Below, piece after piece: positions 40,620-49,467 of a stretch of 64,000 nt of DNA; position 1 is the stretch's first letter; each line of letters begins with the position of its first letter. The notes under the pieces were generated by a model, which had not been told where the DNA came from, did not search any database, and worked only from the letters and a program-made list of their open reading frames with translations. A program made the position numbers and the translations under genes. The DNA is from Enterococcus sp. 9E7_DIV0242 (GTDB lineage: Bacteria > Bacillota > Bacilli > Lactobacillales > Enterococcaceae): assembly GCF_002140975.2 (NCBI RefSeq), contig NZ_CP147247.1:2516501-2580500 (forward strand), written 5' to 3'.

Positions 40620-41315
40620 ATGACCCATATATTACCATTCATCCTAGGATGCTGTCTGGGATCATTCTTTTGTTTGATTGCTGAACGAGTGCCGAGAGGA
40701 GAATCTATTCTGCTGCCGGCGTCTCACTGCCCCTATTGCAGCCACCAGCTTTCATTCTATGAATTGATTCCGCTACTATCTATCATAACCCAAAGATTTC
40801 AATGCAGACATTGCTCGAAACAACTTCCTATTATCTATTTTATCAGCGAACTGGCAGGCGGGCTACTTGGTGCGTTTTGCTTCGCTCAGGGACTGCATCC
40901 CTCCTCCCTTTATGCTTTTCTCTTTTTGAGTATGGGACTTCTTCTGTCACTGACTGACAGTTTTTATATGATTGTCGAACCAAAGATTCTTTATTCTTTT
41001 TCGGCGCTCTTACTACTTTGGCATGTTTCATTTTCATTGCCTCTTTATTTCTGGAGCAGCTTGATTATCACAGCCCTTCTCTATAGCTTGAATCGCCTCA
41101 TTCCTCAAGCGATAGGTGGGGGAGATATTTTACTCTTAGCTTGTTGGAGTTTATTACTTGGTTGGGAAAACATATTACTCCTTGTATTCTCAGCTAGCAC
41201 TTGCGCACTTTGCTATAGTCTGCTTCAATGGATTTTTTTGAAAAAAAGAAACCGGCAGATTCCCTTTGTCCCGTTTCTGACAATCGGATTATTTTCCATT
41301 TTCCTACTCAAATAA
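40620..41315 (+). CDS. comC: Type IV prepilin peptidase (ComC-like)
   Basis: 231 residues, about seven hydrophobic segments. The N-terminal zinc-type cysteines are in CPYC (about 37-40) and CRHC (about 61-64); catalytic aspartates are in SLTDSFYMIVEP (about residue 119) and the GGGD motif (about 162-165). It processes prepilin-like proteins of the competence pseudopilus (ComGC type) at the membrane. GGGAGGAGAAA precedes the ATG. No comG genes are adjacent; in cocci comC usually stands alone. Confidence 0.9.
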   Translation: MTHILPFILGCCLGSFFCLIAERVPRGESILLPASHCPYCSHQLSFYELIPLLSIITQRFQCRHCSKQLPIIYFISELAGGLLGAFCFAQGLHPSSLYAFLFLSMGLLLSLTDSFYMIVEPKILYSFSALLLLWHVSFSLPLYFWSSLIITALLYSLNRLIPQAIGGGDILLLACWSLLLGWENILLLVFSASTCALCYSLLQWIFLKKRNRQIPFVPFLTIGLFSIFLLK

Positions 41316-41422
41316 TCCAACACCTATCGAAGCGATTTAGACATTGCTCGAATCTAAGCTCTTTTGTACTAAAAAAATGAACTGGCTGGAGCGGCGAATA
41401 ATCAAAAGCAGCGTCTTCAACA

Positions 41423-41472
41423 ATAAGCCGGAACTCAGCAAAAATTAGAAATTTTCGTGAATTCCGGCTTAT
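41423..41472 (+). terminator. Terminator behind comC
   Basis: ATAAGCCGGAA pairs with TTCCGGCTTAT, followed by GTTTTC. 108 bp past the stop. Confidence 0.65.
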
Positions 41473-41557
41473 GTTTTCTCGTACAAGTTCCCTACCGTAG
41501 AATAGACTCTGCATACTTCGATCTTAACTTCAATCTAATGGATAATTTCCTTATTGG

Positions 41558-42088
41558 CTACTTTTGCCAATGATCTTTGATAAATTTAGCACGACCGGAC
41601 CCTTGTCGATAGAGGTTATAATGCAAACGATTCTTTTGATAGTAGTCCTGATGGTAATCCTCAGCAGGATAGAAGGGATGCGCCGACTCGATGGTCGTGA
41701 CAATCGGCTTGTTAAAGCGACCACTGGCTTGCAAAGCGGCTTTTGATGCCTCTGCCACTTCTTTTTGTTTCTCATTACTATAAAAAATCACTGGACGATA
41801 AGAATCTCCCCTATCCGCAAATTGACCTAACGCATCCGTTGGATCTGTCTGCTGCCAATAGATAGCTACCAGATCTTCATAGGATAAAACAGTTGGATCA
41901 AAAGTGATTTCTACTGCCTCTGTATGACCTGTCGTTCCTGTTGTTACCTGTTCATACGTTGGATTTGCTACATGTCCTCCTGTATAACCGGACACAACCG
42001 AGATGACTCCTGGCTGCTCATCGAACGGATGGACCATGCACCAGAAACAGCCTCCGGCAAAAATTGCTTTTTCATATTGCGTATCCAT
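41558..42088 (-). CDS. msrA: Peptide methionine sulfoxide reductase A
   Basis: 176 residues. The catalytic GCFWC is at residues 13-17, with Cys14 as nucleophile; [15 protein letters not shown] and EAVEITFDP are family segments. It reduces methionine-S-sulfoxide in oxidised proteins, using thioredoxin. ATG at 42086-42088 behind GGAGGG. Single-domain form, no MsrB nearby. The C-terminal codons overlap a short stem TTGGC/GCCAA. Confidence 0.95.
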   Translation of the reverse strand: MDTQYEKAIFAGGCFWCMVHPFDEQPGVISVVSGYTGGHVANPTYEQVTTGTTGHTEAVEITFDPTVLSYEDLVAIYWQQTDPTDALGQFADRGDSYRPVIFYSNEKQKEVAEASKAALQASGRFNKPIVTTIESAHPFYPAEDYHQDYYQKNRLHYNLYRQGSGRAKFIKDHWQK

Positions 42089-42403
42089 GATTTTCCCTCC
42101 TCTTTTTCTTCATGATACGCTTTTTCCGAAAAGAACAACAATTATCTGCATTTCAAAGAGGTCATGGAAAGAATGTCTATCCTATCTAGCAAATAGGAGA
42201 AGGAGAACTGGCAACACGGGGCAAAGCAGGCCACTTGAATCTCTTTTCTGTCCCACCATTTATTTGGTTTTAGTTTTAAATATAGAGTGAGCGTAGGATT
42301 TGAGTTATGTCCCACGCTCACTAATAGATATTTCACCAGAGTGGTTCACTGCCACTCCCTATTTCATTTAGATCGGCTATACTCCATGCACAAGTGACCA
42401 ACG
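42089..42403. other. Intergenic region with a dispersed-type repeat
   Basis: No gene. CTTTTCTGTCCCACC (about 42243-42257) and the hairpin AGTGAGCGTAGG/CCCACGCTCACT (42286-42322) look like an intergenic repeat element related to the hairpins at 1794, 38931 and 45611. Confidence 0.5.
42286..42322. repeat. Hairpin repeat AGTGAGCGT/ACGCTCACT
   Basis: Arms pair over 12 positions with one mismatch; the loop contains GAGTTATGTCCC. It may terminate the minus-strand rpiR transcript, although no T-run follows. Confidence 0.55.
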
Positions 42404-43234
42404 CTAGTTCAACTGTTTGTTGATAATCGAACGAGCTACCTTTTCTCTCATCTGGAGTTCATTAATTCCATATGTTTTTTCATAGTAAGTAATCAGCAAA
42501 TCGATCGCAAAGACTTGTGAGACTTTCCCTGTCAAGGAACCACCATTCAGTAAGTATTCTTCGATGGCCGTTTGCAGTATGACATCACTGATTTGTGCAA
42601 TCGGAGACAGCACATAATTTGAAATAGCAATGATTGTTGCTTTATTTTCTTTTGCAATTGATAGTGCATCATAGATATCCTTCGTTTTTCCCGTAAGACT
42701 CAGAGCAATCACCACATCCTTTTCTGTAAATAAAGAAGCACTCATTGCCTGATAATGAGAATCCGTGATTGCTTTTGCCTCAACACCACCTCGTAAAAAC
42801 CGAGATTCCATATCTCGAGCAGTAATCCCGCTGGACCCCACACCGAATATATATATATTCTTAGCTTTGTGAATATATTCAACCGCTAGTTTCAACTTTT
42901 CTTCATCTGCGAGTACACTCGTTTCCTGTATCGCCTTTATCAAACGATTTTCAACTACTTTAACAAACGTTTCTTCCGAAGAAATTGAATGGTTTGAGAT
43001 GGATGATGGAAATCCTTCTTTCGCAATATCGATTTTCAAATCCGAAAAACCATTATAGCCCAGCTTCTGGCAAAATCTGACGATTGTCGCATCTCCGACC
43101 ATCGTTGCTTTTTTTATATCTACCAATGTTTGATGAAGGACTTTTTCCCCCGAAGAAACAATATAATCAGCCACTTTCTTTTCTGATTTTGTCAGGTAGG
43201 TGTAATTGGCATGTATATTTTCTAAATAGCTCAT
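42404..43234 (-). CDS. RpiR-family transcriptional regulator of amino-sugar use
   Basis: 276 residues starting MSYLENIHANYTYLTKSEKKVADYI, behind GGAG. N-terminal HTH_6 domain (about 1-75, GDATIVRFCQKLGYNGFSDLKI) and a C-terminal SIS domain (about 110-250, GVGSSGITARDMESRF, ALSLTGKTKDI) that senses a phosphosugar. It is divergent from nanE and a PTS gene, so it should control them in response to N-acetylmannosamine-6-phosphate or a related sugar. Upstream in-frame ATGs lack an SD. A perfect 15-bp palindrome lies in the divergent promoter region. Confidence 0.9.
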   Translation of the reverse strand: MSYLENIHANYTYLTKSEKKVADYIVSSGEKVLHQTLVDIKKATMVGDATIVRFCQKLGYNGFSDLKIDIAKEGFPSSISNHSISSEETFVKVVENRLIKAIQETSVLADEEKLKLAVEYIHKAKNIYIFGVGSSGITARDMESRFLRGGVEAKAITDSHYQAMSASLFTEKDVVIALSLTGKTKDIYDALSIAKENKATIIAISNYVLSPIAQISDVILQTAIEEYLLNGGSLTGKVSQVFAIDLLITYYEKTYGINELQMREKVARSIINKQLN

Positions 43235-43282
43235 AGGTACACTCCGCTTTTCCATGTTTTCTCTATTTTCCATTGATTTACA

Positions 43283-43297
43283 AAATTTGTCAAATTT
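43283..43297. promoter_or_regulatory. Perfect palindrome AAATTTG-T-CAAATTT, candidate RpiR operator
   Basis: 7-1-7 inverted repeat between the divergent rpiR and nanE genes, 15 bp before the nanE -35. Confidence 0.6.
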
Positions 43298-43299
43298 CT

Positions 43300-43331
43300 C
43301 ACTCCTCCATATTTACATTTACGGAGGAGTG
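43300..43331. repeat. Inverted repeat CACTCCTCC/GGAGGAGTG over the nanE promoter
   Basis: Perfect 9-bp arms with a 14-bp centre, covering the -35 and half of the spacer. A second operator candidate. Confidence 0.5.
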
Positions 43332-43340
43332 TAGTATATT
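43312..43340 (+). promoter_or_regulatory. Promoter of nanE-PTS
   Basis: TTTACA (43312-43317), 17 nt, TATATT (43335-43340). Confidence 0.7.
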
Positions 43341-43389
43341 AGAGTCGAATCAGGAGTTTTGCTCCAAAAATAAAATAACGGAGGAGAAA

Positions 43390-44079
43390 ATGGAGAAAAA
43401 AGACTTTTTATCCAGTATAAAGGATGGCATCATCGTTTCTTGTCAAGCGCTCCCTGGTGAACCGCTCTATTCTGAACAAGGAGGAATCATGCCCCTTATG
43501 GCAAAAGCAGCAAGCGAAGCGGGCGCTGTCGGTATAAGGGCAAACTCTGTACGCGATATCAAAGAAATTCAAGCAGTCACAGACTTGCCTATCATCGGTA
43601 TCATCAAGCGGGAATATCCGCCTCAAGAGCCTTTCATCACTGCAACAATGAAGGAAGTCGATGAACTCGCAGCAACAGGAGTGCCCGTCATTGCTTTGGA
43701 TTGCACTGCAAGGGCACGGTTTGATGGAAAATCTGTTAGTCAAAATATACAGGAAATCAAGCTAAAATATCCTGATATTCTTTTGATGGCAGATATTTCT
43801 ACAGTAGATGAGGGTGTCAATGCTTGGCAAGCAGGAGTGGATTTTGTTGGAACGACACTTGCAGGCTATACAAAAGAAAGTACATCTTCAAAAGGACCAG
43901 ATATCGATCTAATCCAGCAATTAGTTGCTGCAGGAATAGATGTCATTGCAGAAGGGAAAATTCACACGCCGGAACAAGCCGCAGCCATTCATAGAATGGG
44001 TGTTGCCGGAATTGTGGTGGGCGGAGCAATCACACGCCCGAAAGAAATTGCTGCACGATTTATTCAAGCACTCAGTTAA
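43390..44079 (+). CDS. nanE: N-acetylmannosamine-6-phosphate 2-epimerase
   Basis: 229 residues starting [27 protein letters not shown], behind GGAGGAG. TIM-barrel NanE with [33 protein letters not shown] (catalytic region near 125) and [12 protein letters not shown]. It converts ManNAc-6-phosphate to GlcNAc-6-phosphate, feeding nagAB. The PTS gene 29 bp downstream would supply ManNAc-6-phosphate directly. Codons upstream of this ATG run through the promoter and are not translated. Regulated by the divergent RpiR protein, by inference. Confidence 0.95.
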   Translation: MEKKDFLSSIKDGIIVSCQALPGEPLYSEQGGIMPLMAKAASEAGAVGIRANSVRDIKEIQAVTDLPIIGIIKREYPPQEPFITATMKEVDELAATGVPVIALDCTARARFDGKSVSQNIQEIKLKYPDILLMADISTVDEGVNAWQAGVDFVGTTLAGYTKESTSSKGPDIDLIQQLVAAGIDVIAEGKIHTPEQAAAIHRMGVAGIVVGGAITRPKEIAARFIQALS

Positions 44080-44108
44080 ATAATCAAGAAAAAATAAGGA
44101 GGATTTTT

Positions 44109-45611
44109 ATGTTTAAGAAGTTTTCACAGTTAGGGAGAGCCTTCATGCTGCCCATTGCCATTTTACCTGCTGCCGGTCTCTTACTAGGTATAGGTGGTGC
44201 ATTGTCTAACGCGAGTGCGATTCAAGCCTACCCCTGGCTGGATCAGCAATGGCTACAAACAATTCTAACCGTCATGAGCAATGCAGGAAATGCTGTTTTC
44301 AGTAATTTAGCACTTATTTTTGCCATCGGTTTAGCTGTTGGGTTGGCAAACGGAGACAAAGGAACTGCCGGTCTGGCCGGTGGTGTATCTTTTCTTGTTT
44401 ATACGGCTACTATCAGCGGCTTACTACAATTATTCTCTCCAGATAACACCATTGATACAGGCGTTGTTGGTTCTATTGCTATTGGTGGAACCGTCGCATT
44501 CCTTCACAATCGTTATCGTAAAATCGAACTACCCAGATTTTTAGGCTTCTTTGGAGGATCTCGTTTCATCCCGATCATCTCTTCATTGGCCGCAATTGTA
44601 ATCGGTGTCATTTTCTTTTTGATCTGGCCGCCAATTCAGCAAGTGATGACCAGTGCTGGTGAAGCTGTAGCAGGAATGGGAAGCTTTGGTACATTTCTTT
44701 ACGGCTTCTTACTTCGTTTGACAGGAGCAGTTGGTTTACACCATACTATTTATCCCATGTTCTGGTACACTTCTTTGGGCGGTGTAGAAACTGTAGCTGG
44801 TGAGCAGATCGTTGGAGCACAGAACATTTTCTTTGCCCAATTAGCAGATCCGAATCATACAGGTCTGTTTACTTACGGTACTCGCTTTTTTGCAGGACGT
44901 TTCGCTACAATGATGTTCGGTCTTCCAGCAGCTTGCTTTGCTATGTACCGTGCTGTTCCTAAAGAAAATCGTAAAAACACAGGTGGATTATATGCCAGTG
45001 GTGCATTGACATCCTTCTTAACAGGGATTACCGAACCAATTGAATATATGTTTTTATTTGGTGCCCCTTGGCTTTATGTAATCCATGCCTTTTTAGATGG
45101 TTGTTCCTTCCTTGCAGCAGACTTATTGAATATTCGAATTGGGAACTCTTTCTCTGGAGGGTTGATTGACTTTCTATTGTTCGGTGTTTTTCAGGGACAG
45201 GATCGTACGCACTGGTTGTACGTGATTCCGTTAGGTTTAGCTTGGGCAGCTATTTACTATTTTGTCTTCTCATTCTTTATCAAGAAGTTCAAAGTAGCAA
45301 TTCCAGGAATGGAGAGCGGTGATGAAATCGAAGCCACAACAACACCCGCTTCCACAGGAACAAATGCCTTATACGATGATTCTCTGATTATCATTGAAGC
45401 TCTTGGCGGAGAAACAAATATTGACTCTGTCACAGCCTGTGCGACTCGTTTAAGGGTAGCTGTTAAGAACAGTAGCTCTGTGAACAAAGAACAAATCAAA
45501 CGTTTAGGCGCAGTAGCCGTACTGGAAATAGACGGCGGTATTCAAGCTGTCTTCGGCGGAAAAGCAGACTTGTTTAGTCAGGAAATCAATCAAATTTTAG
45601 GTAGCGAGTAA
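44109..45611 (+). CDS. PTS IICB permease, probably for N-acetylmannosamine
   Basis: 500 residues. The IIC domain (about 1-400, glucose/GlcNAc superfamily; LPAAGLLLGIGGAL, GLHHTIYPMFWYTSLGG, GITEPIEYMFLF) has about ten helices; a linker rich in T and A (about 405-420) leads to the IIB domain (about 425-500) with the phosphocysteine in TACATRLRV. No IIA domain is present, so a shared glucose-type IIA must donate phosphate. Cotranscription with nanE makes ManNAc the likely substrate; GlcNAc or MurNAc transporters are close relatives. AGGAGG precedes the ATG. Confidence 0.92.
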   Translation: MFKKFSQLGRAFMLPIAILPAAGLLLGIGGALSNASAIQAYPWLDQQWLQTILTVMSNAGNAVFSNLALIFAIGLAVGLANGDKGTAGLAGGVSFLVYTATISGLLQLFSPDNTIDTGVVGSIAIGGTVAFLHNRYRKIELPRFLGFFGGSRFIPIISSLAAIVIGVIFFLIWPPIQQVMTSAGEAVAGMGSFGTFLYGFLLRLTGAVGLHHTIYPMFWYTSLGGVETVAGEQIVGAQNIFFAQLADPNHTGLFTYGTRFFAGRFATMMFGLPAACFAMYRAVPKENRKNTGGLYASGALTSFLTGITEPIEYMFLFGAPWLYVIHAFLDGCSFLAADLLNIRIGNSFSGGLIDFLLFGVFQGQDRTHWLYVIPLGLAWAAIYYFVFSFFIKKFKVAIPGMESGDEIEATTTPASTGTNALYDDSLIIIEALGGETNIDSVTACATRLRVAVKNSSSVNKEQIKRLGAVAVLEIDGGIQAVFGGKADLFSQEINQILGSE

Positions 45612-45664
45612 AAAAGTGAGCGCTCTCCGGTGATTTTTCCATCCGGAGGTCGCTCACTTTTTCC
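45611..45664. terminator. Strong bidirectional terminator
   Basis: AAAAAGTGAGCG and CGCTCACTTTTT pair perfectly, with inner CTCCGG/CCGGAG and T-runs on both strands. Shared by the PTS and helicase genes. Confidence 0.92.
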
Positions 45665-45679
45665 AATGAAATTGCTATT

Positions 45680-48082
45680 CTATTGCCAGATTTTCTCTTG
45701 GATAACCGTTTCCTTTCTTTCATGAAACACAGTTTGCAGCCGGCCTTCTATTAATAACTTTCGGCCTTCGATATTTTTAGTATAGCAAATCATTGCGGAT
45801 GTTTGTTGCTTTTGAACCTCTTTCAAAAATCGTTCCGCTTCTTGCCTTTTCTTTCCATAGCATTCAGGAATCGCGTATCTTTCTGCCCCGATGACCAGTA
45901 AATATCTTGGATTTTGAATCTCTCCCAACAGTTCTCGGGCAGCTTCAATAAATAAACGCTCATTGTGGTAGCTATTGGTTTTCAGTTCACAGCAAAAGCT
46001 ATCTGGCGTAGTCTGCAAGCATAGTTGATCTTCTTCAGTAAGCCAACCATCCCTCCTCATTAGGGCTACTAGCGCCTGCAATAGGTGCTCCTTTTTTCGA
46101 CATGCTTTACGCCAAATTTTCTCACGTTTTCTTTCACTAAAGTAACTGGACAGTTCCCCTGTGGTCAAGGAGGCCCAGAACCCCTTTCGAGGCTGATTGT
46201 TGATTACGAAAGATGGGGACAGCTTCTTGTCCGAGCCCTCAGTTCCAGCCTTGAAAAAGAGCGGCATCGATAGCCTTGTGCCCTGTGCTAAAGCCGCCTG
46301 CCACATCTCATTGTAACGTTTTCTATCCGCTGCCATGAATAACTGCTGATGCGTGTATGTATTCAACTGCTCCACTGTAGCTTCTTTTGGAAAATCAAAG
46401 CGATCATATCCTGTCGTGATTCTAGGCGTTCCTTCCATTTCATTAATTCCCTCAATAAAAGATAAACGTTTGATAATAGGGATGACATCGGGCTGCTTTG
46501 CTAATAGAACATTGGGAAAAGCCAGACCTAGATGCCAAATATTTGTCAACTTCTCTTCTGAGGTTCTTCGCAACCCTCGTCCACGGATTTGTTGGATCTG
46601 TACATACGAAGCTGAACGATTGCCCAAGACCACCGTATTAACAGCTGGACAATTCCAGCCCTCGCCAAGCAAACTGATTGTACCAACTAAAATATGAATG
46701 CTGTTCTGATCTAAAAGCTGTGTTGTCAGCGCTAGAATTTCCGCTTTATTTTTATCAGTCAATGGTAGGTAATAATACCCATCACACAATGGGTGCTCCT
46801 GTAAAAAATGATTAAAAGCTTGATAGTGAGCAACACTTAACCTGTGGCTGATCAATAAAAACTCGCCGCAAATCGCTGCCATTTCTGTATTAGAGCCAAT
46901 CAATTCTTTTAGCATCAGAAAGATCGGAACTACCCCGTAAGCCCACTGAGCATCTCCACCATCCAGAATTTCCTTTTGGATTCGATCCATAAAAATGACA
47001 CAGGAAAGTGCCTGTTCCAAATAGCTTTCTTCTTTGATTACGATGTGACTGATTGCTTCTTTCAGTTGGGGGATATGCTGCCGATATGCATTGTTCAATA
47101 CATACTCTGGAAACAAATGCAGTGCATCCTCACACAACCATTTCTGCTTTTCCAAATACCTAAAAATCGCTAAACCAGGCTGCTCCTTATAAAGCTGTGT
47201 ATACAGATCAGTCAGTGACTTTTTCGACTGCCTGGGGATCTCCATCTTCTTATCCAGCCCCAACACAATCCAATGCTCATTATCCAACTCATACCCTTGC
47301 TCATTCAAATAGAAGAGACAACTAAGATAGTAATCAAACTGTTTATAGATAAATTCGCTATTTTCTAAAGGCTTCTGCAAAAAAGATTGCTGCAATAAAT
47401 AATCAGTAACCTCAGAATTGCTGCAAAGCGTTTCGAAAATATCACTTTGCTCATATAAAAATCGGTTAAACTGCTGACTGCTCTCGTCTGTAGCCGAAAC
47501 AAGATAGACATAATCCTGATAGGGGGCTAATACCTGCTCCTTGATCAATTCTGAAACAGAAATCTCTTCATCGATCTCCCCATTCAGCGCCAGATAACGT
47601 TGCCATTCTTTGCGATTAGCATCAAACGGCGGCGTAGCAGTTAATGACAAAGTTTGTAGGTTTGACGTGTTCTTCTTTAGTTGAAGCAAGAGCTCTGACC
47701 AGTTGTTCTTTAAATGATGGGCTTCATCCAACACCAAAAACTGAATCCCCTGTTGCTCAAAATAAAGCGGCTCTTTGTTTTTCTTACTGTACAACTCTTG
47801 ATAGGTTGTAACAGTGACCTTTTTCAATACAGACAGGTCCGTAGAAACATCCAGCAAAGAATCATAGGTGCTTAAGGTTGTCAGCCATTGTTCCTTTAAA
47901 ATCAAAGAGGGAACCAAAATCAATGTCTTTTTCTGTAGTCGTTGAACGATGCCTACTCCTAGTAACGTTTTTCCAGAACCAGGAGGTGCAATGACATGAA
48001 GACTCTGGTCATTCAAATATTTTTCCATACTGTCAAGCACTCGCTTTTGATAGCCCCGCCATTGAATCTGCTCTTTCTTCAT
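45680..48082 (-). CDS. Orphan superfamily 2 DEAD/DEAH helicase
   Basis: 800 residues from the ATG at 48080-48082 (AAGGAGG upstream). Motif I PPGSGKT (33-39), motif II DEAH (119-122), motif III SLTATP (about 149), and motif VI QQIRGRGLRR (about 515) with VGTISLLGEGWNCPAV before it. The helicase core is widely split by an insert (about 180-400). A C-terminal region of about 250 residues has no motif I recognise. The layout resembles UvrB/type III restriction-like or Ski2-like SF2 enzymes, but no nuclease or methylase is fused or adjacent. It follows glycerate kinase by 42 bp, probably by transcription readthrough. Role unknown; DNA repair or defence are open possibilities. Confidence 0.85.
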   Translation of the reverse strand: MKKEQIQWRGYQKRVLDSMEKYLNDQSLHVIAPPGSGKTLLGVGIVQRLQKKTLILVPSLILKEQWLTTLSTYDSLLDVSTDLSVLKKVTVTTYQELYSKKNKEPLYFEQQGIQFLVLDEAHHLKNNWSELLLQLKKNTSNLQTLSLTATPPFDANRKEWQRYLALNGEIDEEISVSELIKEQVLAPYQDYVYLVSATDESSQQFNRFLYEQSDIFETLCSNSEVTDYLLQQSFLQKPLENSEFIYKQFDYYLSCLFYLNEQGYELDNEHWIVLGLDKKMEIPRQSKKSLTDLYTQLYKEQPGLAIFRYLEKQKWLCEDALHLFPEYVLNNAYRQHIPQLKEAISHIVIKEESYLEQALSCVIFMDRIQKEILDGGDAQWAYGVVPIFLMLKELIGSNTEMAAICGEFLLISHRLSVAHYQAFNHFLQEHPLCDGYYYLPLTDKNKAEILALTTQLLDQNSIHILVGTISLLGEGWNCPAVNTVVLGNRSASYVQIQQIRGRGLRRTSEEKLTNIWHLGLAFPNVLLAKQPDVIPIIKRLSFIEGINEMEGTPRITTGYDRFDFPKEATVEQLNTYTHQQLFMAADRKRYNEMWQAALAQGTRLSMPLFFKAGTEGSDKKLSPSFVINNQPRKGFWASLTTGELSSYFSERKREKIWRKACRKKEHLLQALVALMRRDGWLTEEDQLCLQTTPDSFCCELKTNSYHNERLFIEAARELLGEIQNPRYLLVIGAERYAIPECYGKKRQEAERFLKEVQKQQTSAMICYTKNIEGRKLLIEGRLQTVFHERKETVIQEKIWQ

Positions 48083-48124
48083 ACCATTCCTCCTTTTTTG
48101 CATTCTAATTACTGAGTAAACGCA

Positions 48125-49240
48125 TCATTCTCTCGCGAGCTTCAGCAATGCAGCAATATTTGCCGCCGTTCGTTCAAGATTTATTTCAGCCTCTGCTAAA
48201 ACCGTCTGCAAATCAGCTGGTTCGTTGACGGTTGAAAAGACCGCTCCAATACCATACGCAGAGGCTCGCTCACTTCCTGCGCCAAGACTGCCGCAAATAG
48301 CTACGATAGGTATGCCCATCGGTACTCTGCGTGCAACCCCAATCGGCGCTTTCCCTTCCATGCTCTGACCATCCATTCTTCCTTCCCCAACAATCACCAA
48401 ATCAGCAGAAGCTACATGCGCATCAAAGTGCAGCAAATCCAAGACATAATCGATGCCCGATACAATCTTCCCTTGCACAAAACACGCTAACCCGGCACCC
48501 ATACCGCCTCCGGCTCCACTTCCCGGCTCAGCAATCAGCTCCGGTGCAACAAGTGAATAAAAATGATGCATTGCTTGGTCTGTTTTCACCAAATCAGATT
48601 TGGCTAGACCCTTCTGCGGACCAAAAACATGTGTCGCTCCATTGTTGCCACACAAAGGATTCGTCACATCGGTAATTACCGTAATCGTCAGTTGCTCCAG
48701 CTGTTCTGAATACGGAGGACGTTGGACAGACGTCACGTTACCAAGATTCTCTCCTATCGCTTCCAGCTGATTCCCGGCCTCATCCAAAAACCTATAGCCC
48801 AAGCCCTCAGCCATCCCGATTCCCCCATCATTTGTCGCACTGCCTCCGACACCAATGAACAGCTGTTTGATTCCGTCTTCCGCCAACAATAGAATCAACT
48901 CCCCTAACCCTCTTGTTGATAGGCTTAGCGGCGCTCTTTTTTCTTTCGGTATATCCTGCAGCCCCACCAAAGCCGCCATCTCAACTAGAGCTATTTGCCC
49001 ATCGGTAGTATAAGAAACAGCTATTTCTTCACCGAAGGGCCCCGTTACTGTCTTACTTGCAGAGCTCAATCCCATATTCGCAGAAAGAGCGGCAACCGTC
49101 CCTTCCCCGCCATCACCGACAGGCAACAAGTCATATTCAGCTGCTGGAAAACTTTTTTTGAACCCTCTCTGGATGATTCGTGCTGCCTCCATGGCGGACA
49201 AGCTTTCCTTAAAAGAATCCGGCGCAATCAAAATACGCAT
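48125..49240 (-). CDS. Glycerate kinase (GarK/GlxK family)
   Basis: 371 residues starting MRILIAPDSFKESLSAMEAA (SD GGAGGAG). VGDGGEGTVAAL (about 46-57), GVGGSATNDGGIGMAEGLGYRF (about 122-143) and GAGGGMGAGL (about 235) are diagnostic of type I glycerate kinases. The enzyme phosphorylates D-glycerate to 2-phosphoglycerate, feeding glycolysis. Cytosolic. No glycerate or glucarate pathway genes are adjacent; the helicase follows downstream. Confidence 0.93.
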   Translation of the reverse strand: MRILIAPDSFKESLSAMEAARIIQRGFKKSFPAAEYDLLPVGDGGEGTVAALSANMGLSSASKTVTGPFGEEIAVSYTTDGQIALVEMAALVGLQDIPKEKRAPLSLSTRGLGELILLLAEDGIKQLFIGVGGSATNDGGIGMAEGLGYRFLDEAGNQLEAIGENLGNVTSVQRPPYSEQLEQLTITVITDVTNPLCGNNGATHVFGPQKGLAKSDLVKTDQAMHHFYSLVAPELIAEPGSGAGGGMGAGLACFVQGKIVSGIDYVLDLLHFDAHVASADLVIVGEGRMDGQSMEGKAPIGVARRVPMGIPIVAICGSLGAGSERASAYGIGAVFSTVNEPADLQTVLAEAEINLERTAANIAALLKLARE

Positions 49241-49401
49241 ATCCACTCCTCCAATCATTGATGCTCTTACCTATCTACCATTACTATTGCCAGAAAAAAA
49301 TCTTTCGAACATTTCTCTCTGATTTCTTCATACTATCAGTTCCTATTCTATGGCTAAACCACCTCTCATACAAGTAAATTTACACGTAATGGTTTTTCCT
49401 C

Positions 49402-49431
49402 TTGTCTTTTCTTTTTAAAGACTGGTACACT
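49402..49431 (+). promoter_or_regulatory. Promoter of corA
   Basis: TTGTCT (49402-49407), 18 nt, TACACT (49426-49431), 37 bp before the start. Confidence 0.6.
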
Positions 49432-49467
49432 ATGGATGGCTTTCATATCGTAGCAGGAGGAAAAAAT

